Of a stretch of DNA of 64,000 nt, positions 8,477-16,414 are shown in pieces; the stretch's first letter is position 1; each line of letters starts with the position of its first letter. Under the pieces are notes generated by a model. That model saw nothing but the letters and a program-made list of their open reading frames with translations, did no database searches and was not told the origin of the DNA. This stretch comes from Pyrinomonadaceae bacterium (GTDB taxonomy: Bacteria; Acidobacteriota; Blastocatellia; Pyrinomonadales; Pyrinomonadaceae): positions 930,001 to 994,000 of the forward strand of contig JAJQRF010000002.1 in NCBI GenBank assembly GCA_021228405.1, in the 5' to 3' direction. The position numbers and the translations under genes are program-made.

Positions 8477-9514
8477 ATGTCAGATTTCGATTCAATCGCC
8501 AAGCAGGTTTTTTATGAACGCGACGCTCTGCGTCCGACCTTCAAAACCTGGCTTAAACATATATTTTTCCTGCTTCTCACCGTTTGCACCGCTACCATCG
8601 CGGGAACGCTTTATCCCTTCGGAAAAATAGACATTTTGCCGACCGATGCCGAACCGCAAACCTGGACGGAAATATATAATTTCGGGCTTTCGCTTCCGTT
8701 TCGCTATGTCGGCGTTGTGACGAATGCCGTCACGCAGCTTTTTACGAATGGCGAAACTCTGCAATACGGTTTGAGCTTTTCGCTTTCGCTTTTATTTATC
8801 TTGATCTGTCACGAAATGGGACATTACATCGCGTGTCGGATTTATCGTGTCGATGCGACTTTGCCGTTCTTTCTGCCGACACCGCCGATGGTCGGACCTG
8901 CGGGAACTTTCGGCGCATTTATCAAAATCCTGTCACCGATCCCGTCGCGCAAAGCAACTTTCGACATCGGTGTTGCCGGACCGATCGCAGGGTTTATCGC
9001 GCTGATTCCGATCTCTTTTCTGGCGTTTCTCACCTTCAAACAAACCGGAACGGTTCCGCTCCAAAAAATTCCCGAAGGAACTCTGATATTTTCCGATCCT
9101 TTATTTTTTAGAATGCTGGCGTGGATTTTCGGGATCGATCTGCAAATTCCGATGCTTCCGAACCCTTTTTATTTTGCAACCTGGGTCGGTATGCTGGTGA
9201 CGGCGTTAAATCTGATCCCGTCAGGACAACTCGACGGCGGACACGCGGTTTTTTCGGTTTTCGGTGCGAAAGTTCACAAATGGACGGGGATTATCGCTTT
9301 CATCACAATGGCGGTTCTTTCTGTTTTGGGGTGGATTTATTTCAACAGTCCGAGCGGATTTTTGTTTGTCGTGATCCTGGGAATAATGATGCGGATTCGT
9401 CATCCCGAACCGCTCGACAATTCACCGCTCGACCTCAAGAGAAAAGTGATTGCGTTTATTACTTTGGTGATCTTTATTCTTTGCTTTTCTCCGTTTCCGA
9501 TTCAGATAAGTTAG
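8477..9514 (+). CDS. Site-2 protease family (M50) membrane metallopeptidase
   Basis: This 345-residue integral membrane protein has about seven hydrophobic segments. The zinc site HEMGHYIACR sits in one span and the second motif NLIPSGQLDGGHAVF in a later one, as in S2P proteases that cut substrates inside the membrane. GPIAGF and the FFLPTPP loop match the plant/cyanobacterial EGY-type subgroup. The substrate (for example an anti-sigma factor) cannot be told. It follows HU after a terminator. Its last 41 bases overlap the convergent Uma2 gene. Confidence 0.9.
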   Translation: MSDFDSIAKQVFYERDALRPTFKTWLKHIFFLLLTVCTATIAGTLYPFGKIDILPTDAEPQTWTEIYNFGLSLPFRYVGVVTNAVTQLFTNGETLQYGLSFSLSLLFILICHEMGHYIACRIYRVDATLPFFLPTPPMVGPAGTFGAFIKILSPIPSRKATFDIGVAGPIAGFIALIPISFLAFLTFKQTGTVPLQKIPEGTLIFSDPLFFRMLAWIFGIDLQIPMLPNPFYFATWVGMLVTALNLIPSGQLDGGHAVFSVFGAKVHKWTGIIAFITMAVLSVLGWIYFNSPSGFLFVVILGIMMRIRHPEPLDNSPLDLKRKVIAFITLVIFILCFSPFPIQIS

Positions 9515-10085
9515 CCGGAAACGAAACATTTCGATAAATATCGCTCAAAGACAATTTACAAGGCACGGACTTTAATTCAACGATTTCCGTTAGATCATTA
9601 AATTCCAAATTTATCCAAAAACCGTCGCCGTGTTTGATAAACTGCGAAACGTGCGGACGGTGCTGTGCAACTAAAAGATATTCGGTGAAGCTCTTGATCG
9701 ATTTGTAATAACTGAACTTATCGCCGCGATCAAAGGCTTCGGTCGACTCGGAAAGCACCTCAACTATTAATTGCGGATTGACGAGCAAATCCTGACCTGA
9801 AAGATTTTCAAACTCCGCTTCGCCGCAAAGTGCGGTCAGATCAGGATAGCGGTAAGGCGGATAAGCAGGGACTTTTATCCGCATATCCGATGGAAAAGAT
9901 TCACAACCTTTTATACGAAGTTGCGCGTCAATCTCGGTCAGTAAATTGCGAACAATTCGATTATGACTCGGACTTGCACCAGCCATAGACCAAACATTTC
10001 CGTCCCAAAATTCAAATTTTTCTTCGCTGGACTTTTCGAGTTCGATATATTCTTCGAGCGAATAAATTTGTTTGAAAGCCTTCAT
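9474..10085 (-). CDS. Uma2 (DUF820) family PD-(D/E)XK protein
   Basis: The protein has 203 residues. It has the Uma2 pattern: N-terminal SLEEYIELEKSS and EFWDGNVWSMAG, then YPDLTALCG and LIVEVLSESTEAFDRGDKF, which carry the acidic nuclease positions. The fold is restriction-endonuclease-like. The cellular role is not established; these genes are numerous in cyanobacteria and acidobacteria. A second, distant copy lies at 49190. The 3' end overlaps the M50 gene on the other strand by 41 bases. Confidence 0.88.
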   Translation of the reverse strand: MKAFKQIYSLEEYIELEKSSEEKFEFWDGNVWSMAGASPSHNRIVRNLLTEIDAQLRIKGCESFPSDMRIKVPAYPPYRYPDLTALCGEAEFENLSGQDLLVNPQLIVEVLSESTEAFDRGDKFSYYKSIKSFTEYLLVAQHRPHVSQFIKHGDGFWINLEFNDLTEIVELKSVPCKLSLSDIYRNVSFPANLSESETEKSKE

Positions 10086-10088
10086 TTA

Positions 10089-11138
10089 TTAAACCTCATC
10101 TGCTTGCGGCAAAAGTCCTTTAATCTCCCTGACCATTTTTTGCACGTCCTCGTGGTCTTCGAGCGCGATCATAAAAAAGTCGTAGCTTGTTTTGAAACAA
10201 ACCATTCCGTTTCCGAAAAACCAAACGCCTTCGAGCAACGGATTTCCGCCCAACAGCCAATCGATCGGTGCGCCCGTGACCGTTTTCGGGTTGATGATAT
10301 TAGTCATCATCATCGCGCCCGAAGCGAAGGCAAAAGAACCGAGAAGCGGTGCGCCGATCGATTTGACGATCGCACGTTCAAATTCGACTTTTTCGGCTTC
10401 GGCTTTCGTCAATTCGCCTTTCAGAATCAAATCTTCCTGCGTTTTGAGATATGAATTAAATTGTTCGCCGAGCATTTTCACCGACCACGCCGGAAGCGCG
10501 GAATTGAAAAGCCAATGCGAACTCAAACCCGTAAAAACTGCGCCGAGTCCTGCACCGACCGCCATCGAAACGCCTGTCGTGGCAGCTTGCAGAGGATTTT
10601 CCAAAACCCAATCGGTCGTTTTTTGAAATGTTTTGACGGCGGAATCGAAAGTGCGCGTCCAGCTTGCACCGAAATTGAAAATGCTCGAAGCCGTCTGCGC
10701 GGTTTGGCTGACGGTTTTCCTGGTTTCTTCAAAAACATCGCCCGCTTTTTCTCCGGCGGAACTGATGACTTCACCGGCTTTTTTACCGACATTTTTGATA
10801 ACTTTTTCCGCTCCGACGGCAGTTGCGGCGGCAACATCGGCGGCTTTGCCGGAAACATCTCCGGCGGCATCGCGCAGAGGTTCTGATGCTTCGTAAACTT
10901 TTTTCGCCGCGCCCTCGGCAGTTTTGAAAGTTCCTTCGGCAACTTTGACGGCTTGCTTGCCGACCTCCGATTTTTCGGCTTCGGTCTTGATCTTTTGCGC
11001 GCCTTTCTGCGCCGTGTCGATGACGGCTTTCGCGCCTTCTTCGAGTTTGTCTTTTAAGCCCAACTGCTTATCGATCTCTTCAAATTTTTCCTTCGCTTCG
11101 CGTTGCCATTGTTCAAAACGTTCTTTGTAATCTGCCAT
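10089..11138 (-). CDS. Membrane protein with long LEA-like amphipathic N-terminal region
   Basis: I do not recognise a named family. The 349-residue protein begins with about 150 residues rich in Ala, Lys, Glu and Gly in imperfect 11-residue steps (for example KKAGEVISSAGEKAGDVF), like LEA or YtxH-type amphipathic helices. Two or three hydrophobic segments follow near residues 185-215 and 265-320. It ends with a charged tail. It has a good AGGAAA site and sits three bases upstream of the Uma2 gene, so the two are probably co-transcribed. A role in desiccation or envelope stress is only a guess from composition. Confidence 0.75.
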   Translation of the reverse strand: MADYKERFEQWQREAKEKFEEIDKQLGLKDKLEEGAKAVIDTAQKGAQKIKTEAEKSEVGKQAVKVAEGTFKTAEGAAKKVYEASEPLRDAAGDVSGKAADVAAATAVGAEKVIKNVGKKAGEVISSAGEKAGDVFEETRKTVSQTAQTASSIFNFGASWTRTFDSAVKTFQKTTDWVLENPLQAATTGVSMAVGAGLGAVFTGLSSHWLFNSALPAWSVKMLGEQFNSYLKTQEDLILKGELTKAEAEKVEFERAIVKSIGAPLLGSFAFASGAMMMTNIINPKTVTGAPIDWLLGGNPLLEGVWFFGNGMVCFKTSYDFFMIALEDHEDVQKMVREIKGLLPQADEV

Positions 11139-11287
11139 ATTTTTCCTCGTTGAAAAGTCTTCTCAAAAAATACGTTTTACCGAATAATTTTGTTCGATTT
11201 GATGCGTTTTTGCATCCAAATACTGTCTGATTATACCGCAAAGTTTGTTTTTACACGCAAATTATTTGTGATAACCTTGGAGAGTTT

Positions 11288-11494
11288 ATGCCATTAGTAA
11301 AATGTCCGACGTGCGGACGCGAAACAGAATATACGGGTAATGAATTTCGCCCGTTTTGCACGGAAAGATGCAGATTGATCGACTTCGGCGCATGGGCGGA
11401 TGAAGAATTTGCCCTGCCGACTCAGGAAACCGAATTGAGCGAAGAAGATTTGGATAAAATCCAGAAAGTTCTGGAAGAAAAAGCTAATTTATGA
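11288..11494 (+). CDS. yacG: DNA gyrase inhibitor YacG, zinc-ribbon protein
   Basis: This 68-residue protein is full length for YacG. Four cysteines form the zinc site: CPTCGRETEY and, 15 residues on, FCTERCRLIDFGAWADE. In E. coli YacG binds GyrB and blocks DNA binding. The tail SEEDLDKIQKVLEEK is helical. Its stop overlaps the ATG of the next gene by four bases, so the two are translationally coupled. Confidence 0.92.
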   Translation: MPLVKCPTCGRETEYTGNEFRPFCTERCRLIDFGAWADEEFALPTQETELSEEDLDKIQKVLEEKANL

Positions 11495-11754
11495 ATTTCG
11501 TAAGTTTATTTTTTGACGTTCCGCCGGTTGCGGGCGGAATCGGAATTTTTGCGGTTGTCGCGCTTGTTTTTATCGCGATTGCGGCGGCGTTTTTCTCATA
11601 CGTGATGCTTCGCAAGACCGTCAAAATGGCGATTCGGATGGTTATCGTCGCGATCATCTTGCTGGTCGCACTCGTCGGAAGCGTGGCATTTATCTGGTTC
11701 AGTTCGGGCGATTCGCCGCGCCCGCGCCCGACTCCGGGCAAAAGCGCAAGATAA
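11491..11754 (+). CDS. Small protein with two membrane spans
   Basis: The protein has 87 residues. Two hydrophobic helices are obvious (about residues 16-40 and 49-70), separated by the basic turn LRKTVKMAIRM. A short Pro/Arg-rich tail follows. No family is recognised. It overlaps yacG by four bases (ATGA) and precedes the MFS gene by 12 bases, so the three form a likely operon. Confidence 0.7.
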   Translation: MNFVSLFFDVPPVAGGIGIFAVVALVFIAIAAAFFSYVMLRKTVKMAIRMVIVAIILLVALVGSVAFIWFSSGDSPRPRPTPGKSAR

Positions 11755-11766
11755 ACTTATTTTTGA

Positions 11767-13020
11767 ATGCCTGACACTGAAAAAAATCCTCAGAAAAAAA
11801 GATTCTGGCATCGTTATCAAGGACTTTCGCAAAATGTTCTTGCCTTAAGCGCGGTCAGTCTTTTGAACGACACTTCGAGCGAAATCATTTATCCGCTTCT
11901 GCCTGCTTTTCTCGCGCTGACGCTTGGCGCATCGCCTTTTTTCATCGGATTGATCGAAGGTTTTGCCGAATCGGTCGCAAGTCTTCTAAAACTTTTTTCG
12001 GGATATTTGAGCGACAAATTCGGCAACCGCAAACTGCCCGTTTTTTTCGGATATTCGCTCGCAAGTCTGGCGCGTCCGATTCTCGCTTTTGCGACGAGCT
12101 GGCAATATGTTTTGTTTGTGCGCGTGACGGATCGCGTCGGAAAGGGCATTCGCGGAACGCCGCGCGATGCTTTGATCGCCGATTCGGTTCCGCCGAACAA
12201 ACGCGGAATTGCTTTCGGTTTCAACCGCGCCGCCGATCATCTCGGCGCGATTTTAGGTCCGGTTTGTGCGTTCGTTCTGCTTTATTTTCTGGCGGGAAAT
12301 CCTGAAAATCCGTCCGCGCAGGATTATCGCCAAGTCTTTCTTTTTGCTTCGATTCCCGTTGTTTTAGGTCTTTTCGTAATCGTCTTTTTCGTCAAGGAAG
12401 AGAAAAAAGAAAAGCATAAATTGGAAGAAAACTACACGCCGATCAAACTTTCACTCAAAGAATTTGACGGAAATTTCAAACGCTTTCTGGTCGTCGTCGC
12501 GCTTTTTACTTTGTCGAATTCGACCGATGCTTTTTTGCTTCTTCGTGCCGAACAGACGGGAATTCCGCCCGCCGTTTTGCCGCTTCTCTGGATGGCTTTG
12601 CATTTCAGCAAAGTTCTGTTTTCATTGATCGGCGGCGATCTTTCGGACAAACTCGGACGCAAAACGCTGATCTTTTCGGGTTGGCTCGTTTACGCTTTGG
12701 TTTATGCGGGCTTCGCTTTCGTCGATGCGGCGTGGCAATCGTGGGTTTTGTTTATCGTTTACGGGATTTATTTCGGGTTGACCGAAGGCGTTGAAAAAGC
12801 ACTGGTGGCGGATTTGGTCGATGAAAAAAAACGCGGCACGGCTTACGGTTTTTACAATCTCGCTTTCGGTATCACGGTTTTTCCCGCTTCGCTTTTGTTC
12901 GGGATTTTCTGGACAAACATCGGCGCACCCGCCGCTTTTCTTATCAGCGCATCGATCTCGATTTGCGCGGCAATTCTCCTTTTAACGATTCATACGAAAA
13001 AGGCTGACGAAATCAGTTGA
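11767..13020 (+). CDS. MFS transporter
   Basis: The 417-residue protein has about twelve hydrophobic segments and the MFS loop motif in both halves: GYLSDKFGNRKLPVFFG and GDLSDKLGRKTLIFSG. The N-terminus SLLNDTSSEIIYPLLPAFL is typical of a large subgroup of putative drug or sugar-phosphate exporters. RVTDRVGKGIRGTPRDALIA also fits that subgroup. The substrate is unknown. Its 3' end contains the terminator of the convergent M48 gene. Confidence 0.9.
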   Translation: MPDTEKNPQKKRFWHRYQGLSQNVLALSAVSLLNDTSSEIIYPLLPAFLALTLGASPFFIGLIEGFAESVASLLKLFSGYLSDKFGNRKLPVFFGYSLASLARPILAFATSWQYVLFVRVTDRVGKGIRGTPRDALIADSVPPNKRGIAFGFNRAADHLGAILGPVCAFVLLYFLAGNPENPSAQDYRQVFLFASIPVVLGLFVIVFFVKEEKKEKHKLEENYTPIKLSLKEFDGNFKRFLVVVALFTLSNSTDAFLLLRAEQTGIPPAVLPLLWMALHFSKVLFSLIGGDLSDKLGRKTLIFSGWLVYALVYAGFAFVDAAWQSWVLFIVYGIYFGLTEGVEKALVADLVDEKKRGTAYGFYNLAFGITVFPASLLFGIFWTNIGAPAAFLISASISICAAILLLTIHTKKADEIS

Positions 13021-13034
13021 TTCCATCAGCCTTT
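12997..13034 (-). terminator. Terminator of the M48 gene inside the MFS 3' end
   Basis: Read on the minus strand, AAAGGCTGA (13034-13026) pairs with TCAGCCTTT (13007-12999) and a T run follows. It overlaps the last codons of the MFS gene. Confidence 0.65.
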
Positions 13035-13055
13035 CTGCGTGTTTCGGTAAAGATT

Positions 13056-14453
13056 TTAATTCAAACGAATCGAATTAATCATATTGCGAAAAGCCGTGTT
13101 GTATCTCGACGCTTCGCCCGAAGGGACAACGGCAGCGATATAAAATAAATTGCCGTTTTGGAGTTGCGCCGTGTAGATCGTGACGGTTTCAGCCCGGTTT
13201 GTGACCGGCGAACGACCTTCCAAAACGGTCGTGTAAGCGTTGCGACCGCCTAACGTTCCGCGTGAATAATTGGTCTTTTGCCGCAAATAACTGTTCGCCT
13301 GCAAAATTCCGTTGACGTAATCTTCGGTCGCTTGCTGTAAATTGTTCGATTGCGGCTGGAAAACTCCGATCATCGCACCGTGCGTGATACCCTGATTGCC
13401 ATACGCGCCCTGCGGAGCAAATGTGACCTGATTTTGGTCTTCGAGCGTTTCCCAATTGCTCGGAACTCTCATACTGAAAAGATTTCCGCCCGTGTAAGAC
13501 TTAGTGCTTGTCGAAGGATAAGCAACGCTTGTCTGGTATCTGCCGTTGTTGACAGGACTTTGTTGACCGCTTCCGCCGTTTTTTTCGATCTCAGCCATCG
13601 ACGGTGCTTTCGGCATTCCGCGCAGACGGCTTTGAACGCGCTCGAAATCGCGTGTAATTTTGATCGGGTTCGACGAAACGCGAAGCATCGAGGCTTCTTT
13701 GTTGATCTTGTCGTAACGATTGCCCGGATCGGGGTGACTGCTCAACCATTCGGGCGCACGGCTTCCGCCGCTTTGTTGCTGAATGGTTCTGAACATATTA
13801 GCCAGATCGCGCGGGTCATAGCCCGCGTCCGCCAAAATCTGCGCGCCGAGAATGTCGGCTTGCGTTTCATATTCGCGGCTGTATTTCGTCAGCCAAGCCG
13901 CCGCGCCGACCGCGCCGAGCTGTGCGCCCGCTTCACCGCCGAGAATCGCGCCGCCCAAGATTAAACCGATCGTGCCGAGCTGTGTGCCGATGCTCGATTG
14001 TTTCGTCGCTTGTGCCGTTCCGTGTCGAAGTGCGACGTGCGAAATCTCGTGCGCCATCACACCCGCCATTTCGCCTTCGTTCTTCGCGGCTTCGATCATT
14101 CCGCGATTGACATACATCGGTCCGCCCGGAAGCGCGAAAGCATTGATGTCACTCGCATTTACGACTTTGAAACGGTAATCGAAAGCGGGTTGTTGAAACT
14201 GCGAAGGAATCGCTCTCACGAGTCTTTCGCCGACAGTGGTGACATATCTCTGTGCGTCCGAATCGTTCAGGATCGGAAATTGTTTTTCCGCTTCGCCTGC
14301 CGCCTGATTGCCGAGCTTCACGTCATCCTGCACCTTGTATTTATTTTTCGGCATGCTAATCCGTGTTTGCGCCAAGACCGAGATCGGCAAAACAAACATC
14401 GTCCACGCCAGTAAAATCGACGCTAAACCTTTGCTAAAATTATGTTTCTTCAT
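13056..14453 (-). CDS. Secreted M48 zinc metalloprotease, BepA-like
   Basis: The 465-residue protein has a signal peptide (to about residue 28, SVLAQ) and an M48 domain. The zinc site is GVMAHEISHVALRHG, and the third ligand lies in EYETQADILGAQ. It should act in the periplasm on outer-membrane proteins in the way BepA does. Unlike E. coli BepA, the roughly 190 C-terminal residues show no clear TPRs; instead there is a separate beta-rich domain after a Gly/Ser/Gln linker near residue 300. A strong AGGAAC site precedes the ATG. Confidence 0.9.
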   Translation of the reverse strand: MKKHNFSKGLASILLAWTMFVLPISVLAQTRISMPKNKYKVQDDVKLGNQAAGEAEKQFPILNDSDAQRYVTTVGERLVRAIPSQFQQPAFDYRFKVVNASDINAFALPGGPMYVNRGMIEAAKNEGEMAGVMAHEISHVALRHGTAQATKQSSIGTQLGTIGLILGGAILGGEAGAQLGAVGAAAWLTKYSREYETQADILGAQILADAGYDPRDLANMFRTIQQQSGGSRAPEWLSSHPDPGNRYDKINKEASMLRVSSNPIKITRDFERVQSRLRGMPKAPSMAEIEKNGGSGQQSPVNNGRYQTSVAYPSTSTKSYTGGNLFSMRVPSNWETLEDQNQVTFAPQGAYGNQGITHGAMIGVFQPQSNNLQQATEDYVNGILQANSYLRQKTNYSRGTLGGRNAYTTVLEGRSPVTNRAETVTIYTAQLQNGNLFYIAAVVPSGEASRYNTAFRNMINSIRLN

Positions 14454-14611
14454 CTGTTCCTCCCGAATTTTATTTTATTTAAGTCTATTCAAATCTTTCT
14501 AAATAAGCAAAATTATCAAAATAATAAGCTGACTTAAGATGAAAAAAGACGTTTTTTGCGTTCGCCCGAATTTGATTCATTCGATAGACAGGCGCGTTTG
14601 TCGTCTTTAAC

Positions 14612-14643
14612 TTACTTTAAAAGCAGTTTTGTTTTATACTGCT
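14612..14643 (+). promoter_or_regulatory. Candidate promoter and operator of the XRE gene
   Basis: TTACTT (14612-14617), a 17-base spacer and TATACT (14635-14640) precede the XRE start by 17 bases. The inverted repeat AGCAG (14622-14626) and CTGCT (14639-14643) overlaps the -10 and could be an operator for autorepression. Weak -35. Confidence 0.4.
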
Positions 14644-14657
14644 AGTTCTAAAATAAG

Positions 14658-15113
14658 ATGCTGACAAATAAGACAGATAATAAAACGAGAGAATTCAGGA
14701 ACAGATTGATCGAGCTTTGCGGAACGAATCAGCCTGCGGAATTGGCGCAAAAAATGGACATTTCCTATCAGGCAGCCCGCAACTATCTGAACGGCAGATT
14801 ACCTGAAACCAATGTTTTATTGATGATTGCCGAAAAAACGAAATGCTCGATCCACTGGCTGTTAACGGGCGAAGGCAAGAAATTCATCTCGGAACAGGAT
14901 AACTTAAACACACTCATAATTTCCGACCAAATGAAGGCATTTGTCAGGGAGCAATGTCTGGAAGTTTTTAGCGAACTTTTTGCCGTGTCGGATGAACCCG
15001 CTCAGATCGAAATAAACAATGTCGAGCAAAAAGTCGTCAAAATAGCCTCCGGCAAGATCAGGCTCGAAAAAACGGGAAAAAAATCTTCGGTTTTACCGGA
15101 AAATCAATCCTGA
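14658..15113 (+). CDS. XRE/CI-type helix-turn-helix regulator
   Basis: The protein has 151 residues. Residues about 10-70 are a lambda-repressor-type HTH: ELAQKMDISYQAARNYLNGR followed by CSIHWLLTGEGKKF, the ending typical of XRE proteins next to prophage and accessory genes. The C-terminal half (FVREQCLEVFSELFAV and a Lys-rich tail) is unknown and could bind a partner or ligand. It converges with mini-protein 1, only 26 bases between stops. A decayed copy of its last 180 bases lies at 15833-16012, joined to another mini-protein in the same geometry. I infer that it regulates the mini-protein or TPR genes. Confidence 0.85.
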   Translation: MLTNKTDNKTREFRNRLIELCGTNQPAELAQKMDISYQAARNYLNGRLPETNVLLMIAEKTKCSIHWLLTGEGKKFISEQDNLNTLIISDQMKAFVREQCLEVFSELFAVSDEPAQIEINNVEQKVVKIASGKIRLEKTGKKSSVLPENQS

Positions 15114-15139
15114 TCGCCGGTTTTAATTAATATTTCTTT

Positions 15140-15376
15140 TTATCTGAAGATCGAACTCAGATAATCTTGAATAAAATCAATTACAAAATTCGTCGTTTCG
15201 CTTGATTTTTTTATATCGCTGACCGACGTACTGACCGCACAATTTCCCGTGCAGTTTCTGCCGCCATTTCCCATATTCCCATCATCCGTAAAACCGCCTG
15301 CACCCATACTTCCATCAGCAAAAGCAGTCGCACAGAAAAGGATGACAACAAAGAAAATTTCTATTGTATTTTTCAT
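15140..15376 (-). CDS. Secreted mini-protein 1 of the XRE-TPR island
   Basis: The protein has 78 residues. The ATG at 15376 is chosen over one at 15382 because AGGAG then lies six bases away, exactly as in mini-protein 2, and all three paralogues then begin MKNTI. A 20-residue signal peptide ends AFA. The mature part has two DGxMGxGG repeats, a CTGNC pair, a Ser/Thr/Lys linker, and an amphipathic tail NFVIDFIQDYLSSIFR. No known family is recognised. It is the second gene after mini-protein 2 (gap 46 bases) and converges with the XRE gene. Confidence 0.75.
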   Translation of the reverse strand: MKNTIEIFFVVILFCATAFADGSMGAGGFTDDGNMGNGGRNCTGNCAVSTSVSDIKKSSETTNFVIDFIQDYLSSIFR

Positions 15377-15422
15377 TCTCATCTCCTTGAATTTATTTGA
15401 ATTTAATCAATAACACAAACTA

Positions 15423-15665
15423 TCATCCAAAAATGGAAATCAAATAATCTTGGATAAATTTAATCACCGAATCGGTTGGGGTTGAAGAATTTGACAAGCA
15501 AGTTGTATTCGGCGCACAGGTTTTTCCGTTGCCCATACTGCCATCCGTAAAACCATTGCCCATATTGCCCTCGTCCGCAAAACCGCCATTTCCCATACTG
15601 CCGTCAGCAAAAACAGTAGAACAGAAAAGAACGATCACTAAGAAAAATTTAATTGTGTTTTTCAT
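15423..15665 (-). CDS. Secreted mini-protein 2 of the XRE-TPR island
   Basis: The protein has 80 residues: a signal peptide MKNTIKFF to TVFA (20 residues), then three instead of two DG/EG-x-MG-x-G repeats, a CAPNTTC pair, and the tail SVIKFIQDYLISIFG. It is preceded by AGGAG and ATAAAA. Its upstream DNA matches that of mini-protein 3, including a run AACAAATCAAAAAA on the coding strand. Conservation is strong at both ends and weak in the middle. That pattern fits a processed or structured secreted product; the function is unknown. Confidence 0.75.
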   Translation of the reverse strand: MKNTIKFFLVIVLFCSTVFADGSMGNGGFADEGNMGNGFTDGSMGNGKTCAPNTTCLSNSSTPTDSVIKFIQDYLISIFG

Positions 15666-15705
15666 TTTTATCTCCTTCAGGACTTAATTTTTTGATTTGT
15701 TTTTT

Positions 15706-15735
15706 TTGATACTTTTGCGGTATCGCATTTATAAT
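15706..15735 (+). promoter_or_regulatory. Duplicated TPR-gene promoter, now without an intact gene
   Basis: TTGATA (15706-15711), an 18-base spacer and TATAAT (15730-15735) copy the TPR promoter at 16359-16388 exactly in hexamers and spacing. It now reads into gene remnants. On the minus strand the same core gives TATAAA and may serve mini-protein 2. Confidence 0.6.
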
Positions 15736-15800
15736 AACAAAAAATCCATAATTAGCCAGAACAAAAACACTCAACATAATCAATTTTGTATGCCGATATT
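15736..15800 (+). pseudogene. Remnant of the 5' end of a second TPR gene
   Basis: Aligned by eye with the intact TPR gene start, this stretch keeps the spacer after the promoter and then AAAACACTCAACATAATC against AAAACTCTCCACACACAATC, followed by the shared AATCAATTTTG (15778-15788 here, 16434-16444 there). The start ATG is lost, a 3-base indel is present, and an in-frame stop follows. Homology fades by about 15800. Confidence 0.6.
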
Positions 15801-15832
15801 TAACCTGAAATATCTTGCCGAAATAGTTCTAA

Positions 15833-16012
15833 AGAAAATTTAAATACACTTCCAACATCCGACCAAATGAAATCATTTGTCAGTAGAAATATCCGAAAGT
15901 TTTTAACGAATTTTTTATTTTGCCGAAAGAGTCTTTTTATCGAAAAGAAAATCAGCGAATGCAAAATCGTTAAAATAAATTCAGATTAAGATCAGGCTTA
16001 CAACGACAAAAA
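15833..16012 (+). pseudogene. Remnant of the 3' half of a second XRE gene
   Basis: This stretch aligns base by base with the tail of the XRE gene (about 14905-15075). It shares TCCGACCAAATGAA, CATTTGTCAG and AAGTTTTTA, then AAGATCAGGCT near the end. The reading frame is broken by substitutions and stops, and the HTH part is absent. The similarity continues through the downstream spacer (CCTGATCG and TTTTTATC) into mini-protein 3, as the XRE gene does into mini-protein 1. The 408-base gap 15666-16073 holds only the promoter copy and these two remnants. Confidence 0.75.
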
Positions 16013-16073
16013 TAAATATTTAGTTTTTCGGAATAGTAAACCTGATCGGTATTTTTATTAAACACTTAAGTTT

Positions 16074-16316
16074 TTATCCGAAGATCGAATTCAGATAGTC
16101 TTGGATAAAATCAATTACAAAACTAGTTGTTTCGCTTTCGCTTGACTTTTTTGGATCAACAGTCGGCTTATTGATTGCGCAATTGCTTGTGCAAGTTCTG
16201 CCGCCGGCACCCATAGTTCCGTCATCTGTAAGACCACCAGCACCCATAGTTCCGTCGGCAAAAACGGTTGAGCAGAAAAGAACGATTACGAAGAAAAGTT
16301 TAATTGTGTTTTTCAT
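16074..16316 (-). CDS. Secreted mini-protein 3 of the XRE-TPR island
   Basis: The protein has 80 residues. The start at 16316 follows AAGGAG and aligns with the paralogues; a longer reading from 16367 would place the ribosome site inside the gene. It has a signal peptide MKNTIKLF to TVFA, two DGTMGAGG repeats separated by LTD, the pair CTSNC, a polar linker, and the tail SFVIDFIQDYLNSIFG. It is closest to mini-protein 1. It is divergent from the intact TPR gene, with 98 bases between them that hold a strong promoter. Confidence 0.75.
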   Translation of the reverse strand: MKNTIKLFFVIVLFCSTVFADGTMGAGGLTDDGTMGAGGRTCTSNCAINKPTVDPKKSSESETTSFVIDFIQDYLNSIFG

Positions 16317-16358
16317 TATATTATCTCCTTGGGGGATTGTTTTTTTTGATTTGTTACC

Positions 16359-16388
16359 TTGATACATTAAGCCTTTTATGTTTATAAT
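16359..16388 (+). promoter_or_regulatory. Promoter of the TPR/LexA-fold gene
   Basis: TTGATA (16359-16364), an 18-base spacer and TATAAT (16383-16388) lie 26 bases before the ATG at 16415. On the minus strand the same core reads TATAAA, so the two divergent genes may share it. Confidence 0.7.
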
Positions 16389-16414
16389 GGCAAGAAATTT
16401 CGTTAGCTAATTTG

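Noticed and set aside
15666-16073. Possible further small gene between mini-proteins 2 and 3
   Set aside because: The only similarity is to broken pieces of the TPR and XRE genes; stops interrupt all frames.
15140-16316. Mini-proteins as lipoproteins because of a Cys in the signal peptide
   Set aside because: The Cys in VLFCSTVFA does not fit a lipobox, and a standard cleavage site follows at FA before DG.
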